Source: Moniliophthora roreri (taxonomy: Eukaryota > Basidiomycota > Agaricomycetes > Agaricales > Marasmiaceae). From it: 64,000 bases of DNA. Of this stretch, positions 11,835-24,800 are shown piece by piece. The DNA lies in contig LATX02000224.1 in the NCBI GenBank assembly GCA_001466705.2, forward strand, positions 124,001 to 188,000. The letters are read 5' to 3'. Under the pieces are notes generated by a model that did no database searches, was not told where the DNA came from, and saw only the letters and a program-made list of their open reading frames with translations. The position numbers were made by a program, and so were the translations under genes. Each line of letters starts with the position of its first letter. Position 1 is the stretch's first letter.

Positions 11835-13716
11835 CGTGGAGCAGAAATATAGGGTGGAGTGGTAGTTATGGAGCAGGCGGTAAAGGGTGGAGTGGAAGGT
11901 ATATAAGTATGTTTGGTATGAGCGGTTGTTTTGCGATGTTATATCGGAAGATTTGAGATTCGAGAATAGAATCGGGACTGCGTCTAGTCGCAAGAGAGAG
12001 ATGTAGATAGAGAGAGAAAAGAGAAGAGAGCAAGTCAGAGAGAATGGTAGGACGAGTTCAAGTAGCTCCACATACCAATGACGCAGGATCTTTGTTCAAA
12101 AAGAGACAAGTCGCTTTGTTGATCGACCTAGAGTGTAATGAAAGAGGTGCAGTTGCTCAAGCTTTCTCTAGTTGCCCGTCAATCAAATTAGGAAGGTGGA
12201 GCATCGTTGTACCTTGTTTGCAGTAATGACGTCATACAAAGTCTAAATGCAGCACATGCATACACACACACACACACACACGTTTTACACCCAAACTATA
12301 CAACAGACGACACACACACACAGAGAAAGAGAGAGAGATCGGCACTGACAACGACAACGACAGCGACACCAACGACGACGACGACGACCAAGAGAAAGAA
12401 CGACCCCGGAATCTCGCTCCGACCATTCAATTATCCATTCCCATCAATCACCTCATAGCGCGTGCATTGCCATGACTCCCCAAAATTGCACAAATGACGT
12501 ACATCACTTCCCATCCTCTTTTTCACCGACCACCCCCGGTCCTTCCCAATTCCCATCTCATACTTGACCTTCACACATCCATTACTCGAAAAAAAAAAAA
12601 AAACGAAGAGGAGCAGACAAAACGTTGTCAAGCCAACACCACACCTTTACTTCCGGCTGACTCTAGCCGATATCAACCCGCTAAATAAAATTGGATTTCA
12701 TTTAGCGAAAACGGCGAACAAGAATGCCTCCGAGAGTGCGAGATCTCGGGTTCACACTTACCTAGGTGCAGAAATAGGCATAAACACCTCTACTTTAGAG
12801 CTGTAGAGATTTGATCAAAGGGATGGTATCAGCGTCAATGTGAAACGAGGGTACGAAATGAGAAAGAGAGAAAAATGAGTGTGAGAGAGATAAGATAAAG
12901 GGTCATCCAAAGATTGCTCAATGTGACACACGGATCTATCAAGCATTGTGGAGCGAAACAAGCGCTGTAATTGTGCATATCACCCCCGTCTTCTTCTTCA
13001 TTCCTCCCTCGCGCTCGCTTCTTGTGTCAATGCGCAGTGAATACCGAGCGAGGCCGAGGCCGAGAAATGAACAAAAAAACACACGGGAATAGCACAACAG
13101 CACCCCACAATTTCCATAGCCGCCGGCTCAAAAGAAGCCCCCAAAGTCACCGATGACAGATGATGAAAAAGAAGATGGAAGATAAGAAGGAAAAGAAGCC
13201 AAGCCAATTGATGTAGGGTAGTCCCCCCCAAAATGAAAAAAAAAGCTGTTTAGGGTGTATCTTCGGACCAGTGTTATCCCCAGCAAGATAAACCTTGGTC
13301 TGGACCTTGTAAGAATGTTAAATGTAGAGGGAGAGAGAGAGAGAGAAAGACAAGAGTGCGAGGTGTCGCGAAATGACAATCCTGTAGGCAACTAGCGCCA
13401 CCACACCCTTCATCCCCTCGTCCTCATCCACCCACATCCTCAAGACCAGCCGGCGGCAGAAGCCATCAAGAGCAATGAATACAGGCAGACCGTGCCCAAA
13501 TGGCGACGGGGAGAAGACACGGAGCGGAAGGCGTATCCTCGGCCGAGAGGGACGTGTCACTTGCGGTGCGACGGAACGAATGAGAAAGAAAAAGTGCTGT
13601 ACTGCGGAACAACCAACGAGCGGAAGTAGTAGTCGTCGTAAAGAAACCCCACAAACAAACACGGGAAAGAAACGCCCCCCCCCCAAAAAAAAAAAAGATG
13701 AAGAGAAAACGACGAC
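11835..13716. other. Intergenic region between zinc-finger gene and urate oxidase
   Basis: Probably the promoter of the zinc-finger gene on the left and the 3' end of urate oxidase on the right. It holds a (CA)n microsatellite, A runs near 12590 and 13685, and purine-rich tracts. The open frames are low-complexity and not supported. A further urate oxidase exon could lie between 13466 and 13600. Confidence 0.45.
12262..12281. repeat. (AC)10 microsatellite
   Basis: Perfect AC dinucleotide run, followed about 30 bases later by a shorter CA run near 12310. Confidence 0.9.
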
Positions 13717-16702
13717 TCACGATTCCAATTTATCCTTCTCCTTCCCTTCTCCCTCCTTCAACCCAATCCTACTCAAATCAACAGGAATATAATGTTTATT
13801 CGGCAACGTATACTCCACATCTTGAATTCCTCCGTTTTCAAAAATGATACGTTGGGCCATTTTGTATAGGGTTGCCTGCGAGTTTATTGGTTGCGTGTTA
13901 GTGATCATGTGTTTGGTATCATGTCGCGACGAGGTAAAGGAGGGAGTAAGGGGAAGGATAGGATATAACAGATGAATATTTATAGACTCGAAGGATAAGG
14001 GAAGGGGGGAAAAATCCCCAGACACCGCGTACATATATATATACACCCCTCGTCAAAAACAGCAAAAGGTGGAGCTAAATGAGATGTGGAGCAGCAAGTT
14101 GGAAGGTGGAGCGAGTAACGTTACGCGGCATTGCGGAATTTGGGGCGGCATCGAACGTTTGGGATTGGTTGCTTGGTTAATTTATATGAAATATAAAAAA
14201 AAAAGTGAAACAATGCGTAAAGACAGGTAGAAGAGAAGTAAAGAGTTGAAATGTGAAAGGAAGAAGGAAGCGAGTTGGAAAAACTAAAACCAAAACCAGA
14301 AAAAAAAAGAAAAAGGAAAAAGGAAAACGACACTAAAACTAAAAGGAAAACTCGGCTGCCTCGGCTTGCCATTCCAAAATGGAATCGCGACGCAAGTTGG
14401 GACTCTCGAGTCTCCACATTATTAGCGCAAGCCGAAGGATCCCAAGAAAAAGAAGCAAAGAAAATGCACCCCCAACTCCACACACCGATAGCCGCAAGGA
14501 CAAGTCACAAAGTAACAGGCAAGAGGGGAAAAGAGAGAGAGAGAGATAGGGTCTGCCGGCCGTGTCTCGGCTCCAGTGAAAAACCATATATATCATCAAC
14601 GCAACGAAGAAGAGCACAGCAAGTATAGTGCTCCACATCAAAAAGGCTAGGCCACCCCACGCCGCCTTGCCCTTGAAAGGGGGAAAAAAAAAAAAAGCCA
14701 CTCGAGTCTCACGAGCTACCAAGGAAACGCGGGTCTTGGGATCCACTCTGCGGCACTGAATCATAACTGCAATACCAAAGTGGATCCTCAGGCATGCAAA
14801 AGGGGAGAAGGAGGGCTCCAGGAGGAGTAGGCGCCACTTTGCCGTTTCATCGCACAAAGGAAAAAAAAAAATAAAAGCATTCGAGACGTCAATGAATCCA
14901 CTTCTTCCACTCTCGGCTATTTGAAACCAAAAGAGATGTTTATCATGCCAAAAAAAAACGGAATGGAAGGGATAAGGGCTCCACTCTCGATGCGAATAGA
15001 GGACGCTTGCGAGATTTGAAACAGTACAAAGCGCGTGTGTGTGAGAGAGAGCGAGAGAGTGTGAGAGGGAATACACGACCCGCATAAAGAACAAAGAAAC
15101 AAGGCAAAAAAAAAAAAAAAAAGTCTGGAGCTCCAACCCCATCAAAGAACCCCAAGAAGCTTGACGAGATTCGCGGCCCCAAAAACTTGGTGCCCACCAA
15201 TTCCGTCGCTTAGAAACACAAAGCAAAGAAGCCCACGACTCCGACTCGAGGTCGGAGTGTTTGCGTGTTTTTGGCGTCAAGTATGATGCAGCAAGTTGGG
15301 TACGAGAGAAAAAGTGACACATCACCGAACGTGCCCAGGAGAGAAGGAAGAGTCGAGAGCGTAAGGCACAAAAAAAAGAATAGAACGCACATGATAAGAA
15401 ATAGGAAATTTTTGAGGGAAAAGAGGAATAAGAACGCCAAACGGCCGGTCATTGAAGGATCAATGATCATATCGATGTGCTTTTTTGTGAACAAGTGAAA
15501 AAGAGATGAAGGTGATAGACAAGAAAGATGGGAATAGAACCCGTTCCCGTCGACCAAATGACACTTGCTCCCCTCGGAAATAGGTAGGTACTCCGTTGGA
15601 GCTACGCAGGTTAATGTACAAGCATCCGTTGATCGGAGTTGGCTCACGGAATCAAAAGGACAAAGGACCAGAGGAACCAGGAACAGAAGAACAAGAAGCA
15701 GGAAACCTCACCTGAACACTAGCACTGTCATCCTCCGCAAACACCTCCAACGTAATACCCCTCGCCTTTTCAGGCACTTTTGTATCCCACACACCGCCTT
15801 GGATGACTTGTGGTACGGAGAAATCGAGTTTGAGCTCGTCTTTGGGTGCAGGAATATCGATAGGTGTAAAGGTATACAAGAGGTCGACGGAGGTGGAGAA
15901 GATCCTGTCGTCTACTTCTGCGAGAGTGGTGTATTCGTCTCGGATGAAGGAACGGAAGGCGGAGCCGGTTGATTTGAGTACTACGTAGGTTTTAGCCCTG
16001 TGTAGAACTTGCCGGTAAAGAGAGAGAGACATACCCAGGAGATCACTAATCCCAGATGTAACCTTTCCAACAATCTTATCCTTCCCAGCCGAGGCATCGA
16101 CCTTTTTTGATCATGAACGAGTCCTTGTTCAACACAAGAAGGGAAGAAGGTAAGAAAAACAAGACATACCTCGACTTTAACCACTCTCTTCTCATCACCA
16201 TCTCTCAAAAACGAGTGATCATGCGGTTTCCCATTCACGTCGATACGACTCCAGCGCAATTGTTCGACCGTAACAAAAGCTTTATGCAAATGCCCGTATT
16301 TTGAGACCAAATGAGTTCCGAGATGGAGAGCAAATCGCTCGGGAATGAGAATATGAGGTGAGACTTTGGCGAGGTAGTATGTAATGTTCTTCACTATACA
16401 CATACGTTCATTAGAAAGCGGCTTAACAAAAGAGGAATGTGACTTGCTGGAATCGGTAGCGACTATGACAGAGTTATCTGCTTGAGTATAACTGCGAATT
16501 GAGTTTGCTCAGCGCTGGTTATTTGTTGGATGAGTTGGATCTGGGGATCGTACCTAACATCGATATCACCCTCGACTAGAACGGTCACATTGTATTCGAC
16601 GACGTGGTGTAGAGCTCCTTCACGAACGACGCGCAAAACGCGGACTTTGTCTTTGCCGTAGCGGGCGTGGCTGAGGTAGCTGGTGATAGAGGTCGACGAC
16701 AT
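13717..16702 (-). CDS. Urate oxidase (uricase)
   Basis: Exons 16554-16702, 16170-16491, 16035-16101, 15712-15980 and 13717-13875 give 966 nt (321 residues) in phase. Family signatures include YGKDKVRVLRV near the N-terminus, NSVIVATDS, KYGHLHKAFV, the HDHSFLRD strand, LKSTGSAFRSFIRDEYTTL, FAEDDSASVQ|ATLYKMA and LPNKHYIPVDLS. The enzyme oxidises urate to 5-hydroxyisourate, normally in peroxisomes; no PTS1 tail is seen. Three oddities. Intron 4 is 1,836 bases. An unspliced 17-codon segment after VATDSSK (about 16390-16440) looks like a 50-nt intron, but removing it would break the frame. The stop overlaps a perfect GTGAGT donor, so the true C-terminus may lie in a further exon to the left. Confidence 0.88.
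13876..15711 (-). other. Unusually long (1,836-nt) intron of urate oxidase
   Basis: Donor GTGAGG after the SASVQ codons and acceptor TCGCAG before ATLYKMA; the two flanks are contiguous in the uricase family. The interior is A/T-homopolymer- and GA-rich (for example A16 near 15106). It contains one 328-codon open frame (14339-15325, -) of low-complexity, Phe/Ser-rich composition that I do not regard as a gene. Confidence 0.75.
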
Positions 16703-19700
16703 GGTGGTTTAGAATCAAGTGCCGGTGTAAATGTCTCCTGGGTTGCATGTGGGCGCGAGAAGATAAGATAAGCGTGGACGGGCGAGCCGTGTGGTCTGGA
16801 AGAAGTCCGGAGTCGCTAAACTGGGGCTGGACTGGAATCTATCGGGTAGATGTTTCTGCGAGATGTTTCTGTGATGACTCGGAGAGCAGAAAACTCGGTA
16901 GATTACCGTAGATATGACTGGAAACGACAGGCGCTTTTCATGGGGTTCGATTTTTTTTTTTGGCGCCTAAAAGCCTGGGATTCGGGGGAAGGCTCCGGGA
17001 AAGCCGAAAAGAGCCGAAAACGCTTTTGTTCTACTACGCCTGCCAGGATCCCTCGAGAACCATACAACTACGCCAGAGACTCACAGGCATTATACTATCC
17101 ACTTGCCAAAGAACCATTAGGTCTGCAGCATGCAACGACAGCTATCCAATTCGGGCATTCAGAGAGAAGGTGTTTTCACAACAGTTCGTTGTCTGCTTCG
17201 GAGGCCCTGGGCCAATCTCAAGTTGTCGTGAAGACAAGATTTAGGTGCTCAAAGCCAGGACACAAGTACACGCCAGCAGCAAAACCCTTGACTCGCGAAC
17301 CCACAGCGCTCCCAGAACTCAGGCTAAGGCACCCTAGAAAAGGGAACTCGGAAAGGGTAGATGGATCGACTGCGGGTATGTTCATACTTCAAGTTGGCCA
17401 ATATTGTTACCTGACCTTCAAACAGCCGTATCTCAAATCTTGAATGATGCAGCTAGCGATTCCTACCCTACAATCCACCAACTCATATTCATCAACTAAA
17501 GCAGCTACCAGCCTTCTCCTCGCGAGCTGTTGTCGTTTTTCATTGGTCATATGGCGAAATCCGCCTTTAGACCAAAGCGGGAGTGCCATAACCGCAACTC
17601 AATGAAACTGGTTGTTTCAAATACCGACGGGCTACCCCATATCCAGTGAGTCCCGTGTTTGAGTTTATCCTGATCAATCGCAACAGCTGATATCATTCGT
17701 TCCCGTCGTCGTTTCTGGGCAAGATTTCAACGATCCTTGATGTCGTTGGTCTTCGATACACCAAAATCTCGATCTCGATTTCCGCGTCGAGTCGTAGTAG
17801 TCGATACTTGGAACTGCTCGCCTATCGTTGGCACCGCTTCTGCCCAGCTTCCGATTGGCTTGTAAGCCGCTGCCAATTTGGAACTAGTTAAGCCAATGAA
17901 ATCCGTCGGCCGGTCTAGAAGTGGCGTAGCACATCGTCTTCGGTTGCCCGCATCATGCATCATGTATCATGAGGCCGACAACCGGGTACTTGTCCAGTTT
18001 TTGCTGCATGCCAAGTCCCAATTCAGAGTCTTAAAGCTAGACTGAATCTCAGGTCTGTCCATGTACGGTACTTGGCTATACATACGATGCACTGGTATGA
18101 GGTCTTCGATTGCACTCTTTTCGATGTTGATTGCGCTAGAAGGTCTAGACCCATGATCAATATCGATGGGGTATTTGGTTTCATCAACCTCCGCCCGGAA
18201 GCTCCGCGGTGGGTCGTTTGTCTTGTCGGACAAATTCAGAGTTCCAAACTCCCGTTCGAAAGGCGGACAAAATGGACTTTGGGAAGCCCAAAGCCTGTTC
18301 GCGGAGTCGGAACAAAATACCAAGCCCCTGCTGTGTTTTCGCGTCAAAACCGCTTCCGGTTATAGATCCTTTTCTGGAGGTCATTTTGAATCTCCTGAAT
18401 TCTCAGCCGTTTTTGACGCTTTTTTTTTTTAACCTCTGGTGAGGGGTCCCTAAATTTATTTTAAGAGGCTCATGCGAGAAACTTTCGGCTCCTGAGACGA
18501 TTTCTAGGCGAAGAGTGTCATCCACTAGCATTCTTTCACGTTGCCTTTTCCCATCACGAAAGATTCGCTCGCTCGGCTATTTCGCACGTAATCTTCCTTG
18601 ACGCCACCGTTCAGAATTTTGGCCTGCCATTGGGCCGCCGTTCGGGATTTCGGGTGTTGGTTATTCAAATTCATGTATTTTAATGTGTTGGTGGACTGCT
18701 CAAACGTATGGGATATCGGAGAGTATGGGTTATGACGTGTATGGGTTATGACAGAGTCGACTGTATTGACCTTTCAATTTTTCCTCCGGCTTTCTAAATG
18801 CAATGGATTAAATAGATGCAATTTAGGGTGTATTCAACTAAAATCGAGGGACTATCGACTCACCGTAGTCCCGGCTCAAAAATCCGCCAGATGAAAAAGG
18901 CAACGGAAGGACCCCTCCCACAAAGGCCGTTTGCCAAGACCATCGTTTTTGTCTGACACCGAAACGGTGATTTTATCCTCTCATCTCAATTTCAAATTTC
19001 TCCCCTACTCTGCACAATAAAGCAATGAAGCTTAATTGAAGCATAAACGTAAGGCTATACTACCCAGGCCCTGTCTCCAATGCGTCCGGAGCTCAGGACA
19101 TTCTTCGGAAGTCTAGCCTGGCTGTTCGTTGAATCTTGTGGCCGAACGCCATGGCGAATTAAGTTGCCCAAAACAGACAACTTCCCTTTTTGGAGGAGCT
19201 CTCCTCGACTCAAAATCAACGTAGAAGAGCATCCCCTCTCGGAAGGAACCAACTAACCATCACGTGCCAGAATTACTATATAGGGAAGGTATGACATAAG
19301 CAGTAAATGACCGCTCACCTTTCTTTTGTTCCCCATCTTGCCGGTATCACCTCTGCCCAATTTATTTGGATTTTCAGAAGCTATGGGTTGTCTGCAGACA
19401 ATTAACGCCCAAGTAGCGCGCTAGCTGTGGTCCGAAGTATTGTCAACAACATACTCATCTTAGTCTCATGTAGGGTCCAGAACCTTAGGGATAGCAGATT
19501 AGGGATCTCAGACACAATAATCTACCAGGATCGTCGTCCAAAAGCCTCAAACTTCTGGGTAGGAAAAATTTTCTAGTCGGCCTCCAGCCGAACCAACCAA
19601 CCACCGGTATATGCCGGAACCACGCCCCCCCCCTTGGTGCATAGTGTTCGGCAGGAAAACCGTCTGGCGGAGCGCCGCCTTATATTTTTACCCATACTAT

Positions 19701-19910
19701 TCATTTTATTGGGGACCCCACAGCATGGATATGGCGGTGAACATTATACCTGGTTCTCTGGCCCTACCTGTGTTCGGATCGAGGACCTTACGGGATAGTG
19801 CATACTTTGTACGGTAGATCAGGTGGTGTTGGGTGGATACTCATTCTACTCGGTTCGCGTATAAGTATTCGCCAACCCCACTTGCAACGTAACCCTCAAG
19901 TTCTCCCCCG
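16703..19910. other. Gene-poor intergenic region (3.2 kb)
   Basis: Contains the divergent upstream regions of urate oxidase and the first adenylating enzyme. A short tandem GTATGGGTTATGAC repeat lies near 18723-18752. The open frames show no family motif and no consistent splice extension. Confidence 0.5.
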
Positions 19911-21843
19911 ATGCTTCAAACACTTATCGCAAACCTCGAACGAGCTAGTTCTCTTTACGCTTCGTTACCTGCATTCAAAATTCCTATATTCCAGGAAGAT
20001 GTCATAACGGGGTACATGGAAATCACATACGCCAAGTTATACCAAGACGTGCTGGACAACGCACGATATTGGTCTCAAGTTCTTCAGAAGGATGGGGTCC
20101 AGCAGAAATCTGTCGTTGGGCTGTAGTATGTCTTTCGCCGCTCCATCTCATGGATACTCGCTAATTTCTGGTTGCAATAGCGTCCATGGCATGAAGTACA
20201 CCGACGTGGTGCACGTATACGGTATCATGCGAGCGGGATACATTCCTCAACTCATCAACCGTTCCATTTACGCCGCCGATGTCATCTCACATCTGGTACT
20301 CAAGTCGGATGCTCGAGCTCTCGTATACGACCCTGACGGTGCCAAAATTCCTCACATTGGTGCTAGTAACGTTAAGCTTTACGTTATACCTCCCTCTATT
20401 CCCGTGAGTAACGGCCAAGACGACCAAGCCCTGCAAGATACACCCCCATCCGACGCCAACGATGTAGCACTCATTCTACACACCGGCGGGACGTCTAGTA
20501 TACCGAAACTAGTTCGCATGTCGTATCGCTTACTCGATACCATCCTGAAGAAGGTCAAGTTGCTGTATACTCCATTTTCCAAAGATAATGACAAGAAGAG
20601 ATACGAGGTGGATTCCTGGATGTAAGTAGGCAATTCCTGCTCACTGTCAGCGTTGGGCTAATTAATGTTTGCCTTCACGAACCAGAGGATCGATATGTCA
20701 TATCGGATTCGCAACCCGTACGGTCCATCATTTGCGCGCTCCTTCATGTACTGATGCTCTTGTCTGGATAGTTCTCACAGGCCGATGGTACCATGGGACA
20801 TGTACCATTCAACAAACTTCCGGTTTCCCTCCCCGCAGCGAAATCATCAGCATGGTTCGACTTGGACATCTCAGTCGCGCGTCCATGTTTCCCGTATTGC
20901 TATCGAGATGTATTCAGGATGCTCGTGATGACACCGAATTTCTCAACTTGATGAGAAATCTAGATGGCATTATAACAGGCGGCGTCCCCCCACCAAGGGA
21001 ATTGGAGAACTGGGCTTGGGAGAACGGGATAAACCTTATCGTGAGTGTTCTTACGACACATTTATCTACGGAAGCGTTGACAGAGGCTGTCGTGTAGAAC
21101 GTCTACGGCTCGACGGAATCCGGTATTCCTATGCTCATTGGTGGCTGGAGGGGTGGTGTAGTCGAGACGAAGCATCCACAGCTACTCGTACATTTTCCGT
21201 TAAATGCAGATGATGGGACGCCATTACTTGTATACGATTTTCGTTCGGTGGACAACTCGCAACTGAAGGAATTCATTGTTTTGCCCCAATCGGCAGACAT
21301 CCCTACAGATACGGCGTCGGATGGGTGCTACTACACCGGAGACTTATTTGAGGAGTTTGCTGGTGAATCGGGAGTGTATGTGTGTAAAGGAAGAGATGCT
21401 GATTGGATTAAAATGTCGTCTGGGTTGAAGGTTGACTGCACGTACGTTTCTGCCTCGATTCCACAGGTCATCGGTGCTGATATCCGTTTCATATATAAAG
21501 TACCCTTGAGAACATAGCATATCAGACATGCAGCGATCTCATCTTCGGATGTGTCATCATTGGCACAGGGAAGCCGTCCCCTGCCTTGGTTGTTGAGCCG
21601 CACTCCTTTACGGCCAGCGGCGACCAAGAGTCATTGAGGAACGAGATCTTCCAACGAATATCTACGTCCGATATTCATGCAAAGGGGCTTTCATGGGAGA
21701 AGATAGCTTCACCAGAGATGATCATTGTAGTCGAGGAAGGGTGGTTACCACGAACTGCTGTCAAGGGGAACGTCAGAAGGGTAGTGGCTGAGGAAAGGTT
21801 GAGGTGGAAATTAGATCAAATTTGGGCTTCGACGCCAGTGTAG
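19911..21843 (+). CDS. Stand-alone AMP-binding (adenylating) enzyme, copy 1
   Basis: Six exons (19911-20122, 20181-20621, 20686-20717, 20772-21040, 21098-21441, 21501-21843) total 1641 nt, 546 residues. It has the ANL-superfamily core motifs in order: A3-like LILHTGGTSSIPKLVRMSY, A5 NVYGSTESG, A7 YYTGDLFEE, A8 CKGRDADWIKMSSGLKVDC, and A10 LPRTAVKGNVRR with the catalytic Lys. No carrier-protein, condensation or reductase domain follows, so this is a free-standing acyl/aryl-AMP ligase like the adenylation part of NRPS-like proteins. The substrate is unknown. The protein is about 40% alike by eye to the second copy at 28023, with the same intron positions, so the two are paralogs. The A3 loop has TGGTSSIPK, a variant of the usual TSGSTGxPK. 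Confidence 0.87.
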
Positions 21844-24800
21844 AAAGTATTTGGAGTCGCTGTCAGTATTATTGCCCCCGGTGCTTCCATTTCGACTTCG
21901 AATGAGTGAACATTTGAGGGCTTTTAATATACTGGTCTCTCTGGTCCTTAATGCAACACGACAGAGGTTTTGATTTATTTCATCCCGCCCTGGAAAGCTC
22001 CCATAGAAACGTAAGGCTTTGAGTAACATTCGACATACAGCATCCGTTCAATGCTGAACTCGTAATTTCGACGAAGAGGCAGGCACCTACAAAAACCCTG
22101 GATAACGTTACCGAGTCCGATGAAGCGGCGATAAAAACGATGTCATCCTATCATGTCACCTTATTTACGACGTTCCCTTCGATTCATATTGTGAATTGTG
22201 GATGAAAACCAGGAACTGACCGTATATATTCTCCATGTAATCAAGTCTAGAAAGTTCCAAACCCAATTTTGACAATGCCTGAGAAAGGAAATATGCGGCG
22301 TGTTGGGAAGAATCTATTATTTGATTCCTGAGTTTATGCATTATGCTCCAGAGTGATGGCACCGACAGCCAAAGCTGCGCGCCAAGTCCCGCAGACGTTT
22401 GATGCGAACTTGGTAGTCGGGGTTCAACTGACATCTGCTATATCAACGCTGTCCAGTTTGGAATGACTGCGGCAGACAACTGCCATCAAATTACCGAAAA
22501 GGGCTGGATGGAAAGCTGCAAACCCCAGGTTTATGTCTAATATCAAGTAAGGAGCGGCGGGATACCAGATATATTTCGTTGCCATTGATCAGGGCCGACC
22601 GACGAATGCACACAGTAGGTCTGGGATCATGACACCTCATTTGTCTTGATTGACACTTGATCTTGGTGCTGTGAATTCCTATTCGAGCACTATAGATGGG
22701 TCTGCGGCAACTTGTGTTGAATAACGGGATTACGCCACAGGCGAAACAAGGAACTCGACAAAACGCGCAGAACTCGGTCACGGGATTATACTAGGCGTCA
22801 GTGAGAAACCGAATATGTGGCGCAATATGGGCATTCGTACTTTTTTCACACTAAGGGGTGAGAATAATTGCACGCAGATAATTACTGCTGAAAACAGAGG
22901 GCTCGAGTTCAAACTGCAGGGAATAATGTCGGCTGAGATTAAAACGGAACCGGAACGAAGCCAGCCTTAGAAACACTGTCGTAGAATGGATCGGCTGAGA
23001 CAGAGACTGGTATCTCAAAGATACTTACGGGTGCCGACCATCAGGATCGTGTGGTACGCGGTTGAACTTGCTGCCACAATTCCCCAGTTGTATCATATGC
23101 GATCCTTGCTGCCGAGTCTTGAGATTTTGCGGCAGGCATGAAGCATGTATCCAGGACCTTTATCGAGCTGACGAACCAGAACCCGCGTACCGACCGGAGT
23201 CAAAAACGTCAGGTTAGGAAAGGATGGTCATCGCAAGCCCGAAGTAGCAAATGCAGAGTGCGACAAGGTCCGGATGAAACGCATCCGCCCAATCCCGGAA
23301 GACTTCCGATTTGCAGCATGTAGAAGCTGTGTCACTGGTGTAATGGCACTGACGGGGTCGCGCCCGCTCTTGACCTTGCTGAACTCGAGCTCGAGCGGAG
23401 CGGGGTTGGGTATGTCTCAGGGGCCGAGAGTTCCTAGCCACGACTTGAACGACCTGAACGAGCGATGGAATGTTGAACAAGTACGATCTCTTCGGAAGTG
23501 GATTTCTTGGTGGTATCATTGGTGTCAAATAATGATCGTCAAACAAGAGGCGATTTCTTGTGCGATTCCTTCCTACGTGACGTCAATTCGTATCGTTCCT
23601 TCGATGAGTAGAGGACCAAGAGAAATTTTCTAGCGACGCTAACCAACGTCCGGACCGCGTGAGTGAGAGGCAAGAAAAGTACCCTGACGAGAAGTCGCTG
23701 TTCCGCGAGACAATCAGAAAAAAATAGTATCTCGCAGTATCACGTCCTATGTCTCCAGCTTTCTGGTCTTGTTATCGCCTGCGAGCCCTATATTGAGTCA
23801 GTAGAAGGAAATATCGTAGGTATCCTGATACTTGTGACCTTGAGTCAATGGGTGCAGACATCAAATAATGAGGAGGAAATCATATGAGCGAGCAGGGAAG
23901 CTTCCCAAGGGCTGAAACCGTAATCAATTGGAAAGAATGTTCCAATCAACGAGTAGAGTAGATCCTCGACTAGCTAAAATCAACGGCTGGTTATCCCTTG
24001 ATTTTCTGGCCGAATCTCGGGCACGGCATAGCTAGCCTGAGCCAGGAACGGAGTATTCCAACCACTCAGCTTGGAGTCTATCTTGAAGGGATCATACCAA
24101 CTGGTTTACTACGCCAGGTTCAGCGTATGTAAATCCTGATACTGTCACCGCCCGACGCTCGCAAGTGTACAGCCCCAGACCACTACGGAGAACCAGAGTA
24201 CTATGTCCGTAGATCATAAAGACGCCCAGAATGGCAAGCGAACATTTGAGAGTATTGTGACATAAATGTGCCGTGCGAGTCGGTGGTTACTCTGAAACCG
24301 TCGCGAAGTGAAAAAAAGTCCGAGAACCAATGTCCCTGCCAGACTGAGAGCCTGAGAAGTTGGGCGCAATACCCGGACGTTGGCAGAGGATTGATTGGGA
24401 AACTCCAAGATGACTGCGAAGGGCGGGTTAAGACCCATGAAAAGTAGGTATCCAAGCTACTACTTCTCAGCGGCACGGAACTAAGCATATAAGCACGACA
24501 TGCTCGGAGATGTTCTCGAGCACTGCACGAGGAAGGATGAAACGCGGAGGGTCCGAACGACAACAGCGGCGGAAAAGCAGGGAGCAGTATATATATGGGG
24601 TGCTTCACAAGATACTTGCACTGTTTACGAGCGATCCCCTCTGGAGGACTGTGATGGACGTTCAGGTTCAAGTCGTCACAATCAGTGATAAGATAAGCCG
24701 ACGGTTCTTTGCCACGTGGTAATTCATCAGCTTGCCTAGTCCCTTCCATGACACCTACTCCTCTGCTTCTCGTTCTTTCAAGCAATATCTGGTTTCTCCT

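Noticed and set aside
14339..15325. 328-codon minus-strand frame inside the uricase intron
   Set aside because: Low-complexity Phe/Ser/Leu text across homopolymers, with no motif or splice context. It arises from T-rich intron sequence.
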